DNA from: JANYCO01 sp035535995
GTDB lineage: Bacteria; Bacteroidota; Bacteroidia; Cytophagales; Cytophagaceae
Assembly: GCA_035535995.1 (NCBI GenBank)
Contig: DATLOZ010000016.1
Location: 62,001-126,000 of the forward strand
Direction: 5' to 3'
DNA length: 64,000 nucleotides
In this document: in pieces, positions 44,317-53,646 of the stretch
Numbering within the stretch: the stretch's first letter is position 1
Layout: each line of letters opens with the position of its first letter
Program-made: the position numbers and the translations under genes
The notes under the pieces: generated by a model
The model's input: only the letters and a program-made list of their open reading frames with translations
What the model was told of the DNA's origin: nothing
Database searches by the model: none

Positions 44317-45945
44317 TTACGTTTGAATAATACCCACGTTGTATCTTTTTTCAATCGGGGCATGATTCGCTGCCTCTATTCCAATAGAAATAACTTTCCT
44401 AGTCTCGGAAGGATCTATAATTCCATCAATCCAGAGACGGGAAGCAGCGTAATAAGGGGAAGTTTGCTCGTTGTATTTCGTAGAAATTTCTTCCAGCAAT
44501 TTCTTTTCTGCTTCTGCCGAGATTGTTTCACCTTTTGCTTTTAATGCCGCTACCTTGATCTGCAATAATGTCTTGGAAGCCGAACTTCCGCTCATCACTG
44601 CGATCTGTGCGGTTGGCCAGGCATAGATCAATCTTGGGTCAAATGCTTTTCCGCACATAGCATAGTTGCCGGCGCCGTATGAATTTCCCACAACAATTGT
44701 AAACTTCGGTACTACAGAGTTTGCCATCGCGTTGACCAGCTTGGCGCCGTCTTTTATAATGCCTCCCTGCTCAGAACGTGAGCCAACCATGAAGCCTGTA
44801 ACATCATGCAAAAATACCAGCGGGATTTTTTTCTGATTACAATTCATAATGAAACGCGCCGCTTTATCTGCCGAATCTGAATAGATCACGCCACCCATTT
44901 GCATTTCATTCTTTTTGGTTTTTACCATGACGCGTTGGTTGGCCACGATGCCTACTGCCCAACCTTCTATTCTTGCAAGGCCGCAGAGGATGGACTTCCC
45001 GTAGAGTTCTTTATATTCGTCAAATTCGGAATTATCTACCAAACGTTTGATGACCTCGATCATCTCATAAGGTTTGGCGCGGTCTTGAGGGATAAGGCTA
45101 TAAATATCATCGGGGTTTTCTTTTGGCGCAGCTGCTTCAATTCTATCAAAACCTGCCTTCTCAGAATGGCCGAGCTTTGAAACAATATTACGAATTCGCG
45201 CCAGGCAATCTTCGTCATTGGCGCATTTATAATCGGTCACTCCTGAGATCTCGCAGTGTGTGGTAGCACCGCCAAGTGTTTCGTTGTCTACATCTTCTCC
45301 GATCGCAGACTTCACAAGATAAGGTCCTGCGAGAAATACGCTTCCTGTTTTATCTACGATCATTGCCTCGTCTGACATGATGGGCAGGTAAGCGCCGCCT
45401 GCTACGCAGCTGCCCATGATCGCTGCGATCTGTACAATGCCTATAGAAGACATGATAGCATTGTTTCGAAAAATTCTTCCAAAATGTTCTTTGTCTGCAA
45501 ATACATCTTCCTGTAAAGGCAGAAAAATTCCAGCGCTGTCAACAAGGTAAATGATCGGTAATTTATTTTCCATGGCGATCTCCTGGGCACGGAGATTTTT
45601 CTTGGCGGTGATCGGAAACCATGCACCGGCTTTTACAGTAGCATCGTTGGCTACAATGACACATTGGCGTCCGTGTATATATCCAATACCTGTGATCACG
45701 CCCCCGGAAGGACAGCCGCCATATTCTGTATACATTCCTTCTCCGGCAAATGCTCCAAACTCCAGGAAGCGACTATCGGGATCAGTAAGTTTTTTTATTC
45801 TTTCTCTTGCAGTTAGCTTTCCTTTTTCATGCTGCTCCGCAATTTTTTTTTCTCCTCCGCCCAAATACAATTTTTGCAATCGTTGCTTTAATTGAGAACA
45901 AAGTAACTTTAGTGAATCTTCGTTTTTATTAGCTTCAATATTCAT
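44317..45945 (-). CDS. Acyl-CoA carboxylase beta subunit (carboxyltransferase), methylcrotonyl-CoA-like
   Basis: A 542-residue biotin-dependent carboxyltransferase. It has both crotonase-like halves, with KLTARERIKKLTD, PSGGVITGIGYI, GAWFPITAKK, IMGSCVAGGAYLPIMSDEA, VFLAGPYLVKSAIGE and, in the second half, GNSYGAGNYAMCG. The pattern QEDVFADKEHFGRIF is close to methylcrotonoyl-CoA carboxylase beta (leucine breakdown), but propionyl-CoA or geranyl-CoA use cannot be excluded. The biotin carboxylase partner gene is not adjacent. Confidence 0.88.
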   Translation of the reverse strand: MNIEANKNEDSLKLLCSQLKQRLQKLYLGGGEKKIAEQHEKGKLTARERIKKLTDPDSRFLEFGAFAGEGMYTEYGGCPSGGVITGIGYIHGRQCVIVANDATVKAGAWFPITAKKNLRAQEIAMENKLPIIYLVDSAGIFLPLQEDVFADKEHFGRIFRNNAIMSSIGIVQIAAIMGSCVAGGAYLPIMSDEAMIVDKTGSVFLAGPYLVKSAIGEDVDNETLGGATTHCEISGVTDYKCANDEDCLARIRNIVSKLGHSEKAGFDRIEAAAPKENPDDIYSLIPQDRAKPYEMIEVIKRLVDNSEFDEYKELYGKSILCGLARIEGWAVGIVANQRVMVKTKKNEMQMGGVIYSDSADKAARFIMNCNQKKIPLVFLHDVTGFMVGSRSEQGGIIKDGAKLVNAMANSVVPKFTIVVGNSYGAGNYAMCGKAFDPRLIYAWPTAQIAVMSGSSASKTLLQIKVAALKAKGETISAEAEKKLLEEISTKYNEQTSPYYAASRLWIDGIIDPSETRKVISIGIEAANHAPIEKRYNVGIIQT

Positions 45946-46101
45946 CTGCTTTTGTTTAGTATTGAGTGATAGTATTAAATATTGGTATGAATAAATTTAT
46001 TACTCAAGACTCAATACAAACTACTAAAATGGATTTAAGTAAAAGTATTAACTTTACAGAAATCATTCATCATAATTTACAAAAAGTATCTAAATTAATT
46101 T

Positions 46102-47337
46102 ATGCCGGATCGTCATAAAAAAGGAAACTGGGTAACGATTGTAAACAGGCATTATCCCCCCAATCCCGGAGTGACTGGCGAGTCGGCATGGGATCTTGCC
46201 AAGTACCTGATCGAGCGGCATGAAATATCGGTACAGATCGTGCATGTATTGCGCAGCGATGATGGTGGCGGGGCAGTGCGAGCGCCGATTGGCAAGACTG
46301 TTTCTATTCCAACTTTATATAAGGGCAAAAACAAAACATTAAAATCACTGGCGGGTTCGCTGGATGGAATATTTTTAATTTTAAAAACTTTATTCATCAA
46401 AAAAGGTCCGGTGATTTGTATGTCGAGTCCACCTCTTTTACCTTTTTGGGCTTCGATCTTTTTTGGAATATTTCGGATCAAATGGTTTTTCTGGTCGATG
46501 GACTTATTTCCGGAAGCATTTGTAGCAAATGGGAAAATGAAATCTTCTTCCTGGCTTTACAGATTGATCATCCGCATCACATATGCCAATATACCAGAAT
46601 TGCTGATCGCGCTCGGACCTAAGCAAGCCGAGTATATTCAGAATTATTACAAAAAAACTCCTGCTACTACGATCCTTCCTTGTGGTGTGTTTACTGAATA
46701 CGAGAAAGAAGACAAACTTCCTGACTGGAAAAAAGAGGATGGAAAAATATATTTCGGCTACTGTGGAAATCTTGGTGCACCACATTCTGAAGAATTCCTG
46801 AAAACCTTTATTGATGCGTTCAATCCTTCTTCTCAACATTTAATTCTAGCGGTGTATGGGCCCAAAGCAGCTTCGCTATTAGAATACGCCAAAGGCAAAA
46901 CGGGAATTACAATTGTAAAAACTGTTCCGAGAAGCCAGCTTCATTTTATCGATATTCATTTAGTGAGCTTGCTGCCTGCCTTTAACCACACTGCTGTACC
47001 TTCTAAAGGCATCAGCTCTGTTTGCACTGGCGGTGCGGTATTGTTTTATGGGAATGAACAAGCCGATACCTGGTTTATGCTTCAGTCTGCATCCTGGTTG
47101 ATCAGTATTGAAAAAGACCTGAAGGCGCAGGTAGAATTTTTTATACAGAAAATTACAGTTGCTGAATTATCAGAGAAAAAAAATCAGGCGGTGAAACTTG
47201 CAGAGGAATTGCATAAGATGGAAGTGAAGGCTTATGAAGAGATAACTGAATTTGTTAACTGTTATAATAAACCTCGCGATCCTATCTTACCCAATGGCAC
47301 GATAGAAGATTTTGTTGCCTGGTCTGAATCAGACTGA
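46102..47337 (+). CDS. Glycosyltransferase, GT-B fold (family 4-like)
   Basis: A 411-residue GT-B protein. The N-terminus VTIVNRHYPPNPGVTGESAWDLAKYL is typical of family 4 sugar-nucleotide glycosyltransferases (WbuB-like). A hydrophobic middle segment (ASIFFGIFRIKWFFWSMD) may bind the membrane, and the C-terminal half holds ILPCGVF and YFGYCGNLGAPHSEEF followed by SKGISSVCTGGAV. It likely adds a sugar to a lipid-linked surface glycan. It precedes epimerase and acetyltransferase genes on the other strand and starts the glycan region. Donor and acceptor are unknown. Confidence 0.75.
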   Translation: MPDRHKKGNWVTIVNRHYPPNPGVTGESAWDLAKYLIERHEISVQIVHVLRSDDGGGAVRAPIGKTVSIPTLYKGKNKTLKSLAGSLDGIFLILKTLFIKKGPVICMSSPPLLPFWASIFFGIFRIKWFFWSMDLFPEAFVANGKMKSSSWLYRLIIRITYANIPELLIALGPKQAEYIQNYYKKTPATTILPCGVFTEYEKEDKLPDWKKEDGKIYFGYCGNLGAPHSEEFLKTFIDAFNPSSQHLILAVYGPKAASLLEYAKGKTGITIVKTVPRSQLHFIDIHLVSLLPAFNHTAVPSKGISSVCTGGAVLFYGNEQADTWFMLQSASWLISIEKDLKAQVEFFIQKITVAELSEKKNQAVKLAEELHKMEVKAYEEITEFVNCYNKPRDPILPNGTIEDFVAWSESD

Positions 47338-47350
47338 GAAGTCATCAGTC

Positions 47351-47418
47351 TGTCATTGCTTCGTAGCAAACAGATTGCTTCTTCAGTCAGCCTTGCGGCT
47401 TCCTTCCTTGCAATGACG
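47351..47418. repeat. GTCATTGC-type dispersed inverted repeat
   Basis: TGTCATTGC at the left (GTCATTGC 47352-47359) pairs with GCAATGAC (47410-47417). It also contains the internal CAGATTGCTTC motif seen in widespread GTCATTGCGAGG-like intergenic elements. It lies between convergent genes. Confidence 0.6.
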
Positions 47419-47484
47419 CTGCGATTATTAATATTCCTCCGTGCTTATCCCGATTATCAATTTTTAGCATAACGACAAATGAAA

Positions 47485-47525
47485 CAAAAAAGCCTGACTC
47501 CGAAAATTCAGAATCAGGCTTTGTT
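47485..47525 (-). terminator. Terminator of the epimerase/acetyltransferase unit
   Basis: The AAGCCTGA / TCAGGCTT stem has a short mismatch region. On the minus strand the T tract (GCTTTTTT) follows, 17 nt after the epimerase stop. Confidence 0.75.
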
Positions 47526-47541
47526 ATTTTACAGATTATTT

Positions 47542-48603
47542 TTAAACACGAGTCATCAACCCGTCATGGATTTCTACCAATGTATTTTTTAGATCGTATT
47601 TGTAATTCCAATTAGGATAATGGGTTTTGAATTTTGTAAGATCGCTGATATACCAGATATGATCGCCGATACGGGAAGTTTCGGAATAAGAGTAATTCAT
47701 TTTCTTTCCGGTAATTTCTTCGCAAACTACGATCGCTTCTTTCATTGAACAATTGGCAAACCTTCCGCCGCCTGCGTTGTAGGCCTCCCCTTCTCTTGGA
47801 TTCTGATAGTAATGCCAGAACATATTGATCAAGTCGTAGCTATGAATATTGTCTCGTACTTGTTTTCCTTTGTATCCAAAAATTGTATAATGATCTCCGG
47901 TGATGGCGCATTTCATCAGGTAAGAAAGGAATCCGTGCAACTGTGTTCCCGAATGATTGGGGCCAGTAAGACACCCGCCTCTAAACACTCCGGTTTTCAT
48001 TTTAAAATATTTTCCATATTCCTGAACCAGCACATCGGCAGCTACTTTGGAGGCCCCGAAGATAGAGTGTGTAGATTGGTCGATGCTCATATGCTCATCG
48101 ATACCATTTTTAAAGTAAGGATGTTTCTCATCGATCTCCCATCTGTTTTCGAGCTCTACTAATGGCAGGAAATTAGGCGTATCGCCGTATACTTTGTTGG
48201 TAGAAGTAAAGATGAATACTGCTTCAGGGCAATATATTCTTGTCATTTCCAACATATTCAAGGTACCATTCGCGTTTACTGTAAAATCGGTAAATGGTTC
48301 TTTCGCTGCCCAGTCGTGGCTTGGCTGCGCGGCGGTATGCAATACTAGTTTAATATCTTTACCATATTGGTTGAATAATTTATCCAATGCTTGTTGGTCT
48401 CTGATATCAAGCGAATGATGGGTATAATTTTTATAGTTCGACTCCAGTCGCTGTCTGTTCCAATTGGTAGAAGCATTAGAACCGAAAAAATATTGTCTCA
48501 TATCGTTATCTACTCCCACGATGAGATCAAATTTATCACTAAAGAATGCTACGGCTTCGCTTCCGATCAGTCCTGCAGAGCCGGTGATTAATGCTATATT
48601 CAT
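47542..48603 (-). CDS. NAD-dependent sugar epimerase/dehydratase (CDP-paratose 2-epimerase-like)
   Basis: A 353-residue extended SDR. The NAD loop TGSAGLIGSEA is at 7-17, and the sequence continues with HTAAQPSHDWA and FTSTNKVYGD. The active-site YxxxK is replaced by S-I-F182-G-A-S-K186, keeping Lys but with Phe for Tyr. The segment GGCLTGPNHSGTQLHGFLSYL is characteristic of the CDP-paratose/tyvelose epimerase-like branch. It probably remodels a nucleotide sugar for surface glycan. It lies 8 nt after the NeuD-like gene, forming a two-gene unit. The Tyr-to-Phe change makes the reaction uncertain. Confidence 0.75.
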   Translation of the reverse strand: MNIALITGSAGLIGSEAVAFFSDKFDLIVGVDNDMRQYFFGSNASTNWNRQRLESNYKNYTHHSLDIRDQQALDKLFNQYGKDIKLVLHTAAQPSHDWAAKEPFTDFTVNANGTLNMLEMTRIYCPEAVFIFTSTNKVYGDTPNFLPLVELENRWEIDEKHPYFKNGIDEHMSIDQSTHSIFGASKVAADVLVQEYGKYFKMKTGVFRGGCLTGPNHSGTQLHGFLSYLMKCAITGDHYTIFGYKGKQVRDNIHSYDLINMFWHYYQNPREGEAYNAGGGRFANCSMKEAIVVCEEITGKKMNYSYSETSRIGDHIWYISDLTKFKTHYPNWNYKYDLKNTLVEIHDGLMTRV

Positions 48604-48611
48604 ATTATTAT

Positions 48612-49214
48612 TTATTTTATTTTTCTAGCTGGTGTTCCTACGTAGGTACCTGGTTCGGTGATATGATCCCTCACGGTAGCTCCCGCCCCGATGGTTACGT
48701 TTGAACAAATATTGATATCGTTGATCACGGTAGCTCCTACTCCTACAAAGATCTGATCGCCCAGGATGCATCTTCCGGAGATGGTTGAGTTGGGAGCGAT
48801 GTGGCAATGCTTACCGATTTTTACTTCGTGTTCGATGATAGCGCTATTGTTCACAATTGTATTATCGCCGATCACTGCTTCTGGCCCAATATGGCAGAAG
48901 TTCCCGACAAACACACCCTCTCCTACTTTGCTTCGCTCACTCACATATGCTTTGGAAGAGATCACTTTTCCAAATTTCATACCCTGAGATTTGTCGAAAA
49001 TTCTTTTTCGGATATTATTATCGCCAATAGCAATAATAATAGGCGCTTTGAAATTGTCCGGGAAGGAATTTACAATATCGAATCCATAAAGGCTTCCATT
49101 GACTTTTGCGTTGCTATCGAAAAAAATGATGGAGGGCTTTTCGTAGCTGGACAGAATTACATCTGCTACACTTCTAGCATGGCCGCCGGCGCCGAGCAAA
49201 ATGAACTTACTCAT
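48612..49214 (-). CDS. NeuD/PglD-like sugar O- or N-acetyltransferase
   Basis: A 200-residue acyltransferase. An N-terminal Rossmann-like substrate domain (FILLGAGGHARSVADVI, about 4-20) is followed by left-handed beta-helix hexapeptide repeats (about 90-190, VGEGVFVGNFCHIGPEAVIG) with the catalytic-type His in IIEHEVKIG. Relatives include NeuD (sialic acid O-acetylation), PglD and legionaminic-pathway N-acetyltransferases (LegH). Because the nonulosonate operon at 54826 lacks an N-acetyltransferase within view, this protein is a good candidate for that step. It is the first gene of a two-gene minus-strand unit. Confidence 0.82.
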   Translation of the reverse strand: MSKFILLGAGGHARSVADVILSSYEKPSIIFFDSNAKVNGSLYGFDIVNSFPDNFKAPIIIAIGDNNIRKRIFDKSQGMKFGKVISSKAYVSERSKVGEGVFVGNFCHIGPEAVIGDNTIVNNSAIIEHEVKIGKHCHIAPNSTISGRCILGDQIFVGVGATVINDINICSNVTIGAGATVRDHITEPGTYVGTPARKIK

Positions 49215-49515
49215 AATTAACTATTCTTATTCTGTTCTGTTTATTTCCGAAAGATAAATAATTTTTTAGAATTCACCTTATCAATTTAGATTCCAGATGC
49301 CGGATTCCAGCTACCAGATAATTTTCCCAATGCTAATTATTAAATCTATAAATATTGGGTATTCACAGACAAAGAGTATCATAACCAATGAACTATCGGG
49401 TATCTGGAATCCGGCATCTTTAATCCTTCATTCTGGCACTTTCTCAAAATACACTCAATTCACCTGAATATTTAAAAAATTACCTATTTTTGGGCTAAAC
49501 TTTACTTTGAAAATA
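49215..49515. other. Intergenic region between NeuD-like and YfhO genes
   Basis: 301 nt between divergent genes. It contains family B copy 3 (49291-49419) and a -7-like TATTTTTG at 49485-49492 without a matching TTTG upstream. Confidence 0.5.
49291..49419. repeat. Family B palindromic repeat, copy 3
   Basis: AGATGCCGGATTCCAG (49295-49310) is perfectly complementary to CTGGAATCCGGCATCT (49404-49419). A nearby ACCAGATA is related to copies 2 and 4. Confidence 0.88.
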
Positions 49516-51960
49516 ATGACTAACAGTATTTTAAAGAAGCTTGCTCCTCACCTGGCCGCTCACCTTGCTTTTATTTTGATCCTCTGCATATATTATGCAC
49601 CCGTTTTTTCCGGAAAGAAGTTAGTTCAAAATGATATCGTTCAATCTGCCGGCTTTTTGAAAGAATCACTCGACTATGCTAAACAATCGAAAGAAGAAAT
49701 TCTCTGGACCAATTCCATGTTTAGCGGAATGCCATCCTGGAGAGGCTATAGCACGAACATCATCAAATATTATCACTCCATTACTACTACTGTTTTTTCT
49801 ATTCCTATTCTTCTGGGCTATCTTGCCTTTCTTGGTTTTTATCTTTTACTGCTTACACTCGGCGCCAATCACTGGCTAAGCTTTATCGGCTCTGCCGCCT
49901 TTGCTTTTTCTTCTTTCAACATCATCAGTATTGAAGCAGGGCATACCAACAAAGTATTCGACATGGCTCTTATGGCTCCTGTAATTGCAGGGATCATCCT
50001 GGTGTACGATCGGAAATACTGGCTGGGCGCGGCTATCACTACTCTCTTCCTTAGCATTCATATTTTCTACGCACACTACCAGATCACCTATTATCTCATC
50101 ATCACTATCGTATTCTTAGGGGTGTACGAACTGATCAAAAACATTCGTCAAAAAACACTTCCTCATTTTGCTATCGCTTCTTTGATTCTCGTCCTAAGTG
50201 CAATTATTGCCGTGGGACCAAATATCTCCCAGATCTGGACTACACAAGTATATTCTAAAAGCACACAGCGCGGTGGCAGTGAGCTTACGCTGAATAAAGA
50301 CAAAAGCGCTAAAGGCTTAGACAAAGACTACACCTTTGCCTGGAGCAATGGCAAGATGGAATCAATGACGGGTTTCATTCCGTACTTTTACGGAGGCAGC
50401 TCCAGCGAAGAGCTTGGACAAGGCTCCGACACCTATAAAGAACTTGTTGACCACAACGTACCGAAGAACGAGGCAAGATCTTATGTAAAAAATATTCCGC
50501 TCTATTGGGGTGATCAGCCGTTTACTTCGGGGCCGGTTTATTTTGGTGCAACTATTATTTTCTTATTCTTCCTAGCTCTTTTCCTATTAAAGGACTCCAT
50601 GAAATGGTGGGTGCTGGCGGTTACCATTCTTTCTATCCTTTTATCATGGGGGAAAAATTTCGAGATCTTCAACGATATTTTCTATTACAATTTTCCCCTC
50701 TACAACAAATTCCGTTCTGTAACCATGACAATGGCGATCACACAGGTGACCTTACCATTCCTGGCCATTGCAGTGTTGGTGAAACTTAGTAAAAACGAGA
50801 TCACTTATCCTGATTTCATGAAGGGATTAAAATGGGCCACCATTATTTGCGGAGGTATTGCTTTATTCTTTGGCTTACTCGGCGGCGCATTTTTCGACTT
50901 CACTACCGAAGGAGACGAAAACCTTGCCAAGCAAATTCCTGATTGGATGATGGATGCGATCCGTTCGGACAGAGCTAATAAATTAAGGTCCGATTCCTTC
51001 CGCTCGCTATTCTTTGTACTGGTTACAGCAGGCTTGCTTTGGGCATTTGTAAAAGAAAAAATAAAACCGGTAGCCTTCTACGTAGTGCTTGCGGCCTTAG
51101 TAGTGTTGGATCTTACGATTGTAGACAAACGTTATCTTGGCTACGACACATTCAAATCTGCCAAGAGCTTCGACCGCGAAGCATTTGCGATGTCCTCTGC
51201 AGATGAAATGATTCTTATGGATAAAGATCCTTACTACCGTGTGGCCAACTTTAGCAAAAGTATTTTCAACGATGCTACTACTTCTTATTTCCACAAATCA
51301 GTGGGCGGATACAGCGCTATCAAGCTTGGACGTTACCAGGACCTGATCGAAAATCAGTTGGGTAAAAATAATATTGCGGTGTACAGCATGCTCAATACTA
51401 AATATTTTATTGTACCCGATCAGAAAACGCAGCAACCAATGGTGCAGCGAAACCCTGATGCCATGGGTAATGCATGGTTTGTAAGCGATATCAAACTGGT
51501 CAACAATGCAGACGAAGAAATGCAGGCGATGGACAGTACCAATTTCCGCTCGACGGCAATTCTCAACAAAGAGTTTAACGGAACACTGCAAGGGTTGCAA
51601 TTTGCAAAAGATTCCACAGGTTATATTCGTCTTACGAACTATCATCCAAACCGCTTGTCTTACGAATCAAAAGCGGCTACAGAGCAATTGGCAGTATTCT
51701 CCGATATCTATTATCAACCAGGATGGAATGCTTACATCAATGGCAAGCTTACTCCTCACGTTCGTGTTGATTATGTATTGCGTGGTTTGAGAATTCCAGC
51801 GGGTGAACATAAGATCGAATTTAAGTTTGAACCGCAGCATTATTTCACCGGTGAAAAAATTTCTTTGGCAGGATCTATTTTATTTGTAGCATTTATACTA
51901 GCCGCGGCAGTATTGGCTTACCTGCAGCAAAGAAAACAGAATGCTAATAATACCCTTTAA
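49516..51960 (+). CDS. YfhO family multi-span membrane protein
   Basis: A protein of about 814 residues, starting at ATG 49516 (a TTG three codons earlier is possible). It has a dozen or so hydrophobic segments through about residue 560 and a mainly soluble C-terminus ending in one helix, matching the YfhO family. Conserved features include the early periplasmic region KKLVQNDIVQSAGF and AGHTNKVFDMALMAPV. YfhO proteins resemble GT-C glycosyltransferases and are implicated in adding sugars to teichoic or other envelope polymers outside the membrane; the Bacteroidota members are untested. It is followed after 11 nt by an FkbM methyltransferase gene. Confidence 0.85.
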   Translation: MTNSILKKLAPHLAAHLAFILILCIYYAPVFSGKKLVQNDIVQSAGFLKESLDYAKQSKEEILWTNSMFSGMPSWRGYSTNIIKYYHSITTTVFSIPILLGYLAFLGFYLLLLTLGANHWLSFIGSAAFAFSSFNIISIEAGHTNKVFDMALMAPVIAGIILVYDRKYWLGAAITTLFLSIHIFYAHYQITYYLIITIVFLGVYELIKNIRQKTLPHFAIASLILVLSAIIAVGPNISQIWTTQVYSKSTQRGGSELTLNKDKSAKGLDKDYTFAWSNGKMESMTGFIPYFYGGSSSEELGQGSDTYKELVDHNVPKNEARSYVKNIPLYWGDQPFTSGPVYFGATIIFLFFLALFLLKDSMKWWVLAVTILSILLSWGKNFEIFNDIFYYNFPLYNKFRSVTMTMAITQVTLPFLAIAVLVKLSKNEITYPDFMKGLKWATIICGGIALFFGLLGGAFFDFTTEGDENLAKQIPDWMMDAIRSDRANKLRSDSFRSLFFVLVTAGLLWAFVKEKIKPVAFYVVLAALVVLDLTIVDKRYLGYDTFKSAKSFDREAFAMSSADEMILMDKDPYYRVANFSKSIFNDATTSYFHKSVGGYSAIKLGRYQDLIENQLGKNNIAVYSMLNTKYFIVPDQKTQQPMVQRNPDAMGNAWFVSDIKLVNNADEEMQAMDSTNFRSTAILNKEFNGTLQGLQFAKDSTGYIRLTNYHPNRLSYESKAATEQLAVFSDIYYQPGWNAYINGKLTPHVRVDYVLRGLRIPAGEHKIEFKFEPQHYFTGEKISLAGSILFVAFILAAAVLAYLQQRKQNANNTL

Positions 51961-51971
51961 GTTTCCGATTC

Positions 51972-52703
51972 ATGTCTTTTAATTTTGTAAGAATATTTAG
52001 AAAAGTAACAAGAGGCTTCGGCCTTTTGATCCGTAAGTATGATGCTTCTACCAACGAAGATGCACGCCTGCTAAAACTCCTGGAGCATTACAAGATCGAC
52101 TACGTGCTCGACATAGGTGCGAACGTAGGACAATACGCGATGGCACTGATCGATCAGGGGTTTAAGAAAAATATTATTTCCTTTGAACCTCTGGAAAACG
52201 AATACAAACAATTGTTGAAGGAAAGTAAAAACCATCCTAATTGGACGATTTATGAAAAATGCGCGCTAGGTGGAACTGAATCGGAAATGACGATTAATAT
52301 TTCAAAAAATTCCTACAGCTCTTCATTGCTGCCGATGCTGGACAGTCATAAGAAAAGCGCACCCGATTCGGCTTATGTTCGCACGGAAAAAATAAAAGTT
52401 TATCGCCTCGACGATGTGATCAAAAAGCTGAACATTCCTACGCAAAATCTTTTTATGAAATTGGATGTACAAGGCTTTGAACACGAAGTGCTGGAAGGCG
52501 CGCAGGAAACCCTGAAGACCTGCAAAGGCGTACAGATCGAAGTTTCGCTGGTACCGCTTTACGAAGGTACCAAATATTACTTCGATGATTATCTCACTTA
52601 TTTCAAAGAAAAAGGATTCGAGCTCATAGCGATCCACCCTGTTTTCACCGATAAAAATACAGGACAAGTACTTCAATGTGATCTGACTTATTTCCGGAAA
52701 TAA
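51972..52703 (+). CDS. FkbM family methyltransferase
   Basis: A 243-residue SAM-dependent methyltransferase of the FkbM family. The SAM-binding motif I is VLDIGANVGQYAM (about 45-57), followed by ISFEPLENEYKQL, and later FMKLDVQGFEHEVLEGA, the family signature. Members O-methylate sugars or small molecules; in glycan loci they often cap surface polysaccharides. It lies 11 nt after the YfhO gene, so they are likely co-transcribed, and it is followed by family B copy 4. Confidence 0.88.
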   Translation: MSFNFVRIFRKVTRGFGLLIRKYDASTNEDARLLKLLEHYKIDYVLDIGANVGQYAMALIDQGFKKNIISFEPLENEYKQLLKESKNHPNWTIYEKCALGGTESEMTINISKNSYSSSLLPMLDSHKKSAPDSAYVRTEKIKVYRLDDVIKKLNIPTQNLFMKLDVQGFEHEVLEGAQETLKTCKGVQIEVSLVPLYEGTKYYFDDYLTYFKEKGFELIAIHPVFTDKNTGQVLQCDLTYFRK

Positions 52704-52717
52704 CGAACGCTTAGTTG

Positions 52718-52807
52718 GATACCGGATGCCAGATTCCGGATACCAGGTAAAAATAGCTCTAGATCCAAAACGTATTAATAATTATCTGGAATCCGGTATC
52801 AGGAATC
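52718..52807. repeat. Family B palindromic repeat, copy 4
   Basis: GATACCGGATGCCAGAT near 52719-52735 matches the complement of ATCTGGAATCCGGTATC (52784-52800) with one mismatch. Additional TCCGGATACC-type units lie inside each arm. Confidence 0.82.
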
Positions 52808-52843
52808 CATCTAACAACACTATCATTCTAAAACATTACTTTC

Positions 52844-53554
52844 ATGAGTTTTCTAAAAAAAATCTTTCTTACTCCCGGCACTATTAGTCTTATTAAAACG
52901 ATCATGTATCCTTACGTGAAAGCCAAATGGGAGAAGAACGAAACAGTGAAAGGATGGCTAAAAGAAAACCTGATCGGTAAAGAAGAATTCCGTGTGCTGG
53001 CTTTTGAATGGCAACGCTTTGGTGAACCTACTGCGCGTCCGCATATTTTAAAACAAAGAACGATCGCGGAGTACCAGAAAAAGTACAACTGCCAGATCCT
53101 CGTGGAAACAGGTACTTATCGGGGCGATATGATCTTTGCTCAATTGAATAACTTCAAAGAGATCTATTCTATTGAGCTAAACATTCCTCTTTGGGAAGCA
53201 GCTAAAAAAAGATTTAGCCAACAGCCATCTATAAAATTATTGCAAGGCGACAGCGGAAAAGTATTGCACGAGCTTATATCGAAATTACAAGCGCCTACTC
53301 TTTTCTGGCTCGATGGCCATTATTGCGGTACAGAAACTTCCAAAGGCGAACTGGAATGCCCTATCTACGGAGAGCTAAACGCTATTTTTAATTCTCCGAT
53401 CACACACACGATCCTGATTGACGACGCCCGTTATTTTGTTGGGAAAAGAGATTATCCTACTATTCCGGAATTGAGAGACTTTGTAGAGAAAACCGACAAA
53501 CGTTATACAATGTCGATCAGCGAGGATATTATTATTTTGGAAGCGAAGAAGTAA
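52844..53554 (+). CDS. SAM-dependent methyltransferase-like protein
   Basis: A 236-residue protein with a Rossmann-like methyltransferase pattern: ILVETGTYRGDM (about 85-96, motif I), IYSIELN (motif II acid), LLQGDSGKVL and LFWLDGHYCG. The last phrase is shared with proteins annotated as class I methyltransferases in glycan clusters. The N-terminal 60 residues are helical and basic. The substrate is unknown; context suggests a sugar. It lies between family B copy 4 and a degenerate palindrome. Confidence 0.65.
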   Translation: MSFLKKIFLTPGTISLIKTIMYPYVKAKWEKNETVKGWLKENLIGKEEFRVLAFEWQRFGEPTARPHILKQRTIAEYQKKYNCQILVETGTYRGDMIFAQLNNFKEIYSIELNIPLWEAAKKRFSQQPSIKLLQGDSGKVLHELISKLQAPTLFWLDGHYCGTETSKGELECPIYGELNAIFNSPITHTILIDDARYFVGKRDYPTIPELRDFVEKTDKRYTMSISEDIIILEAKK

Positions 53555-53585
53555 TGAAAGTTAAGTTACGAATTTTGAATGTTGG

Positions 53586-53626
53586 TGATTAAAATCAAGC
53601 TAGTTTTTAAAATTCCATTTTAATCA
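53586..53626. repeat. Weak palindrome between convergent genes
   Basis: TGATTAAAAT (53586-53595) pairs with ATTTTAATCA (53617-53626). Sequence just before it (GAATTTTGAATGTTG) recalls family A, so it may be a decayed copy acting as a weak bidirectional terminator. Confidence 0.5.
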
Positions 53627-53646
53627 TTCATATCAATAATCTAACC

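Noticed and set aside
20361..52807. Possible CRISPR origin of the short family B repeat units
   Set aside because: Units are contiguous or paired as inverted arms, with no regular unique spacers and no cas genes in the window.
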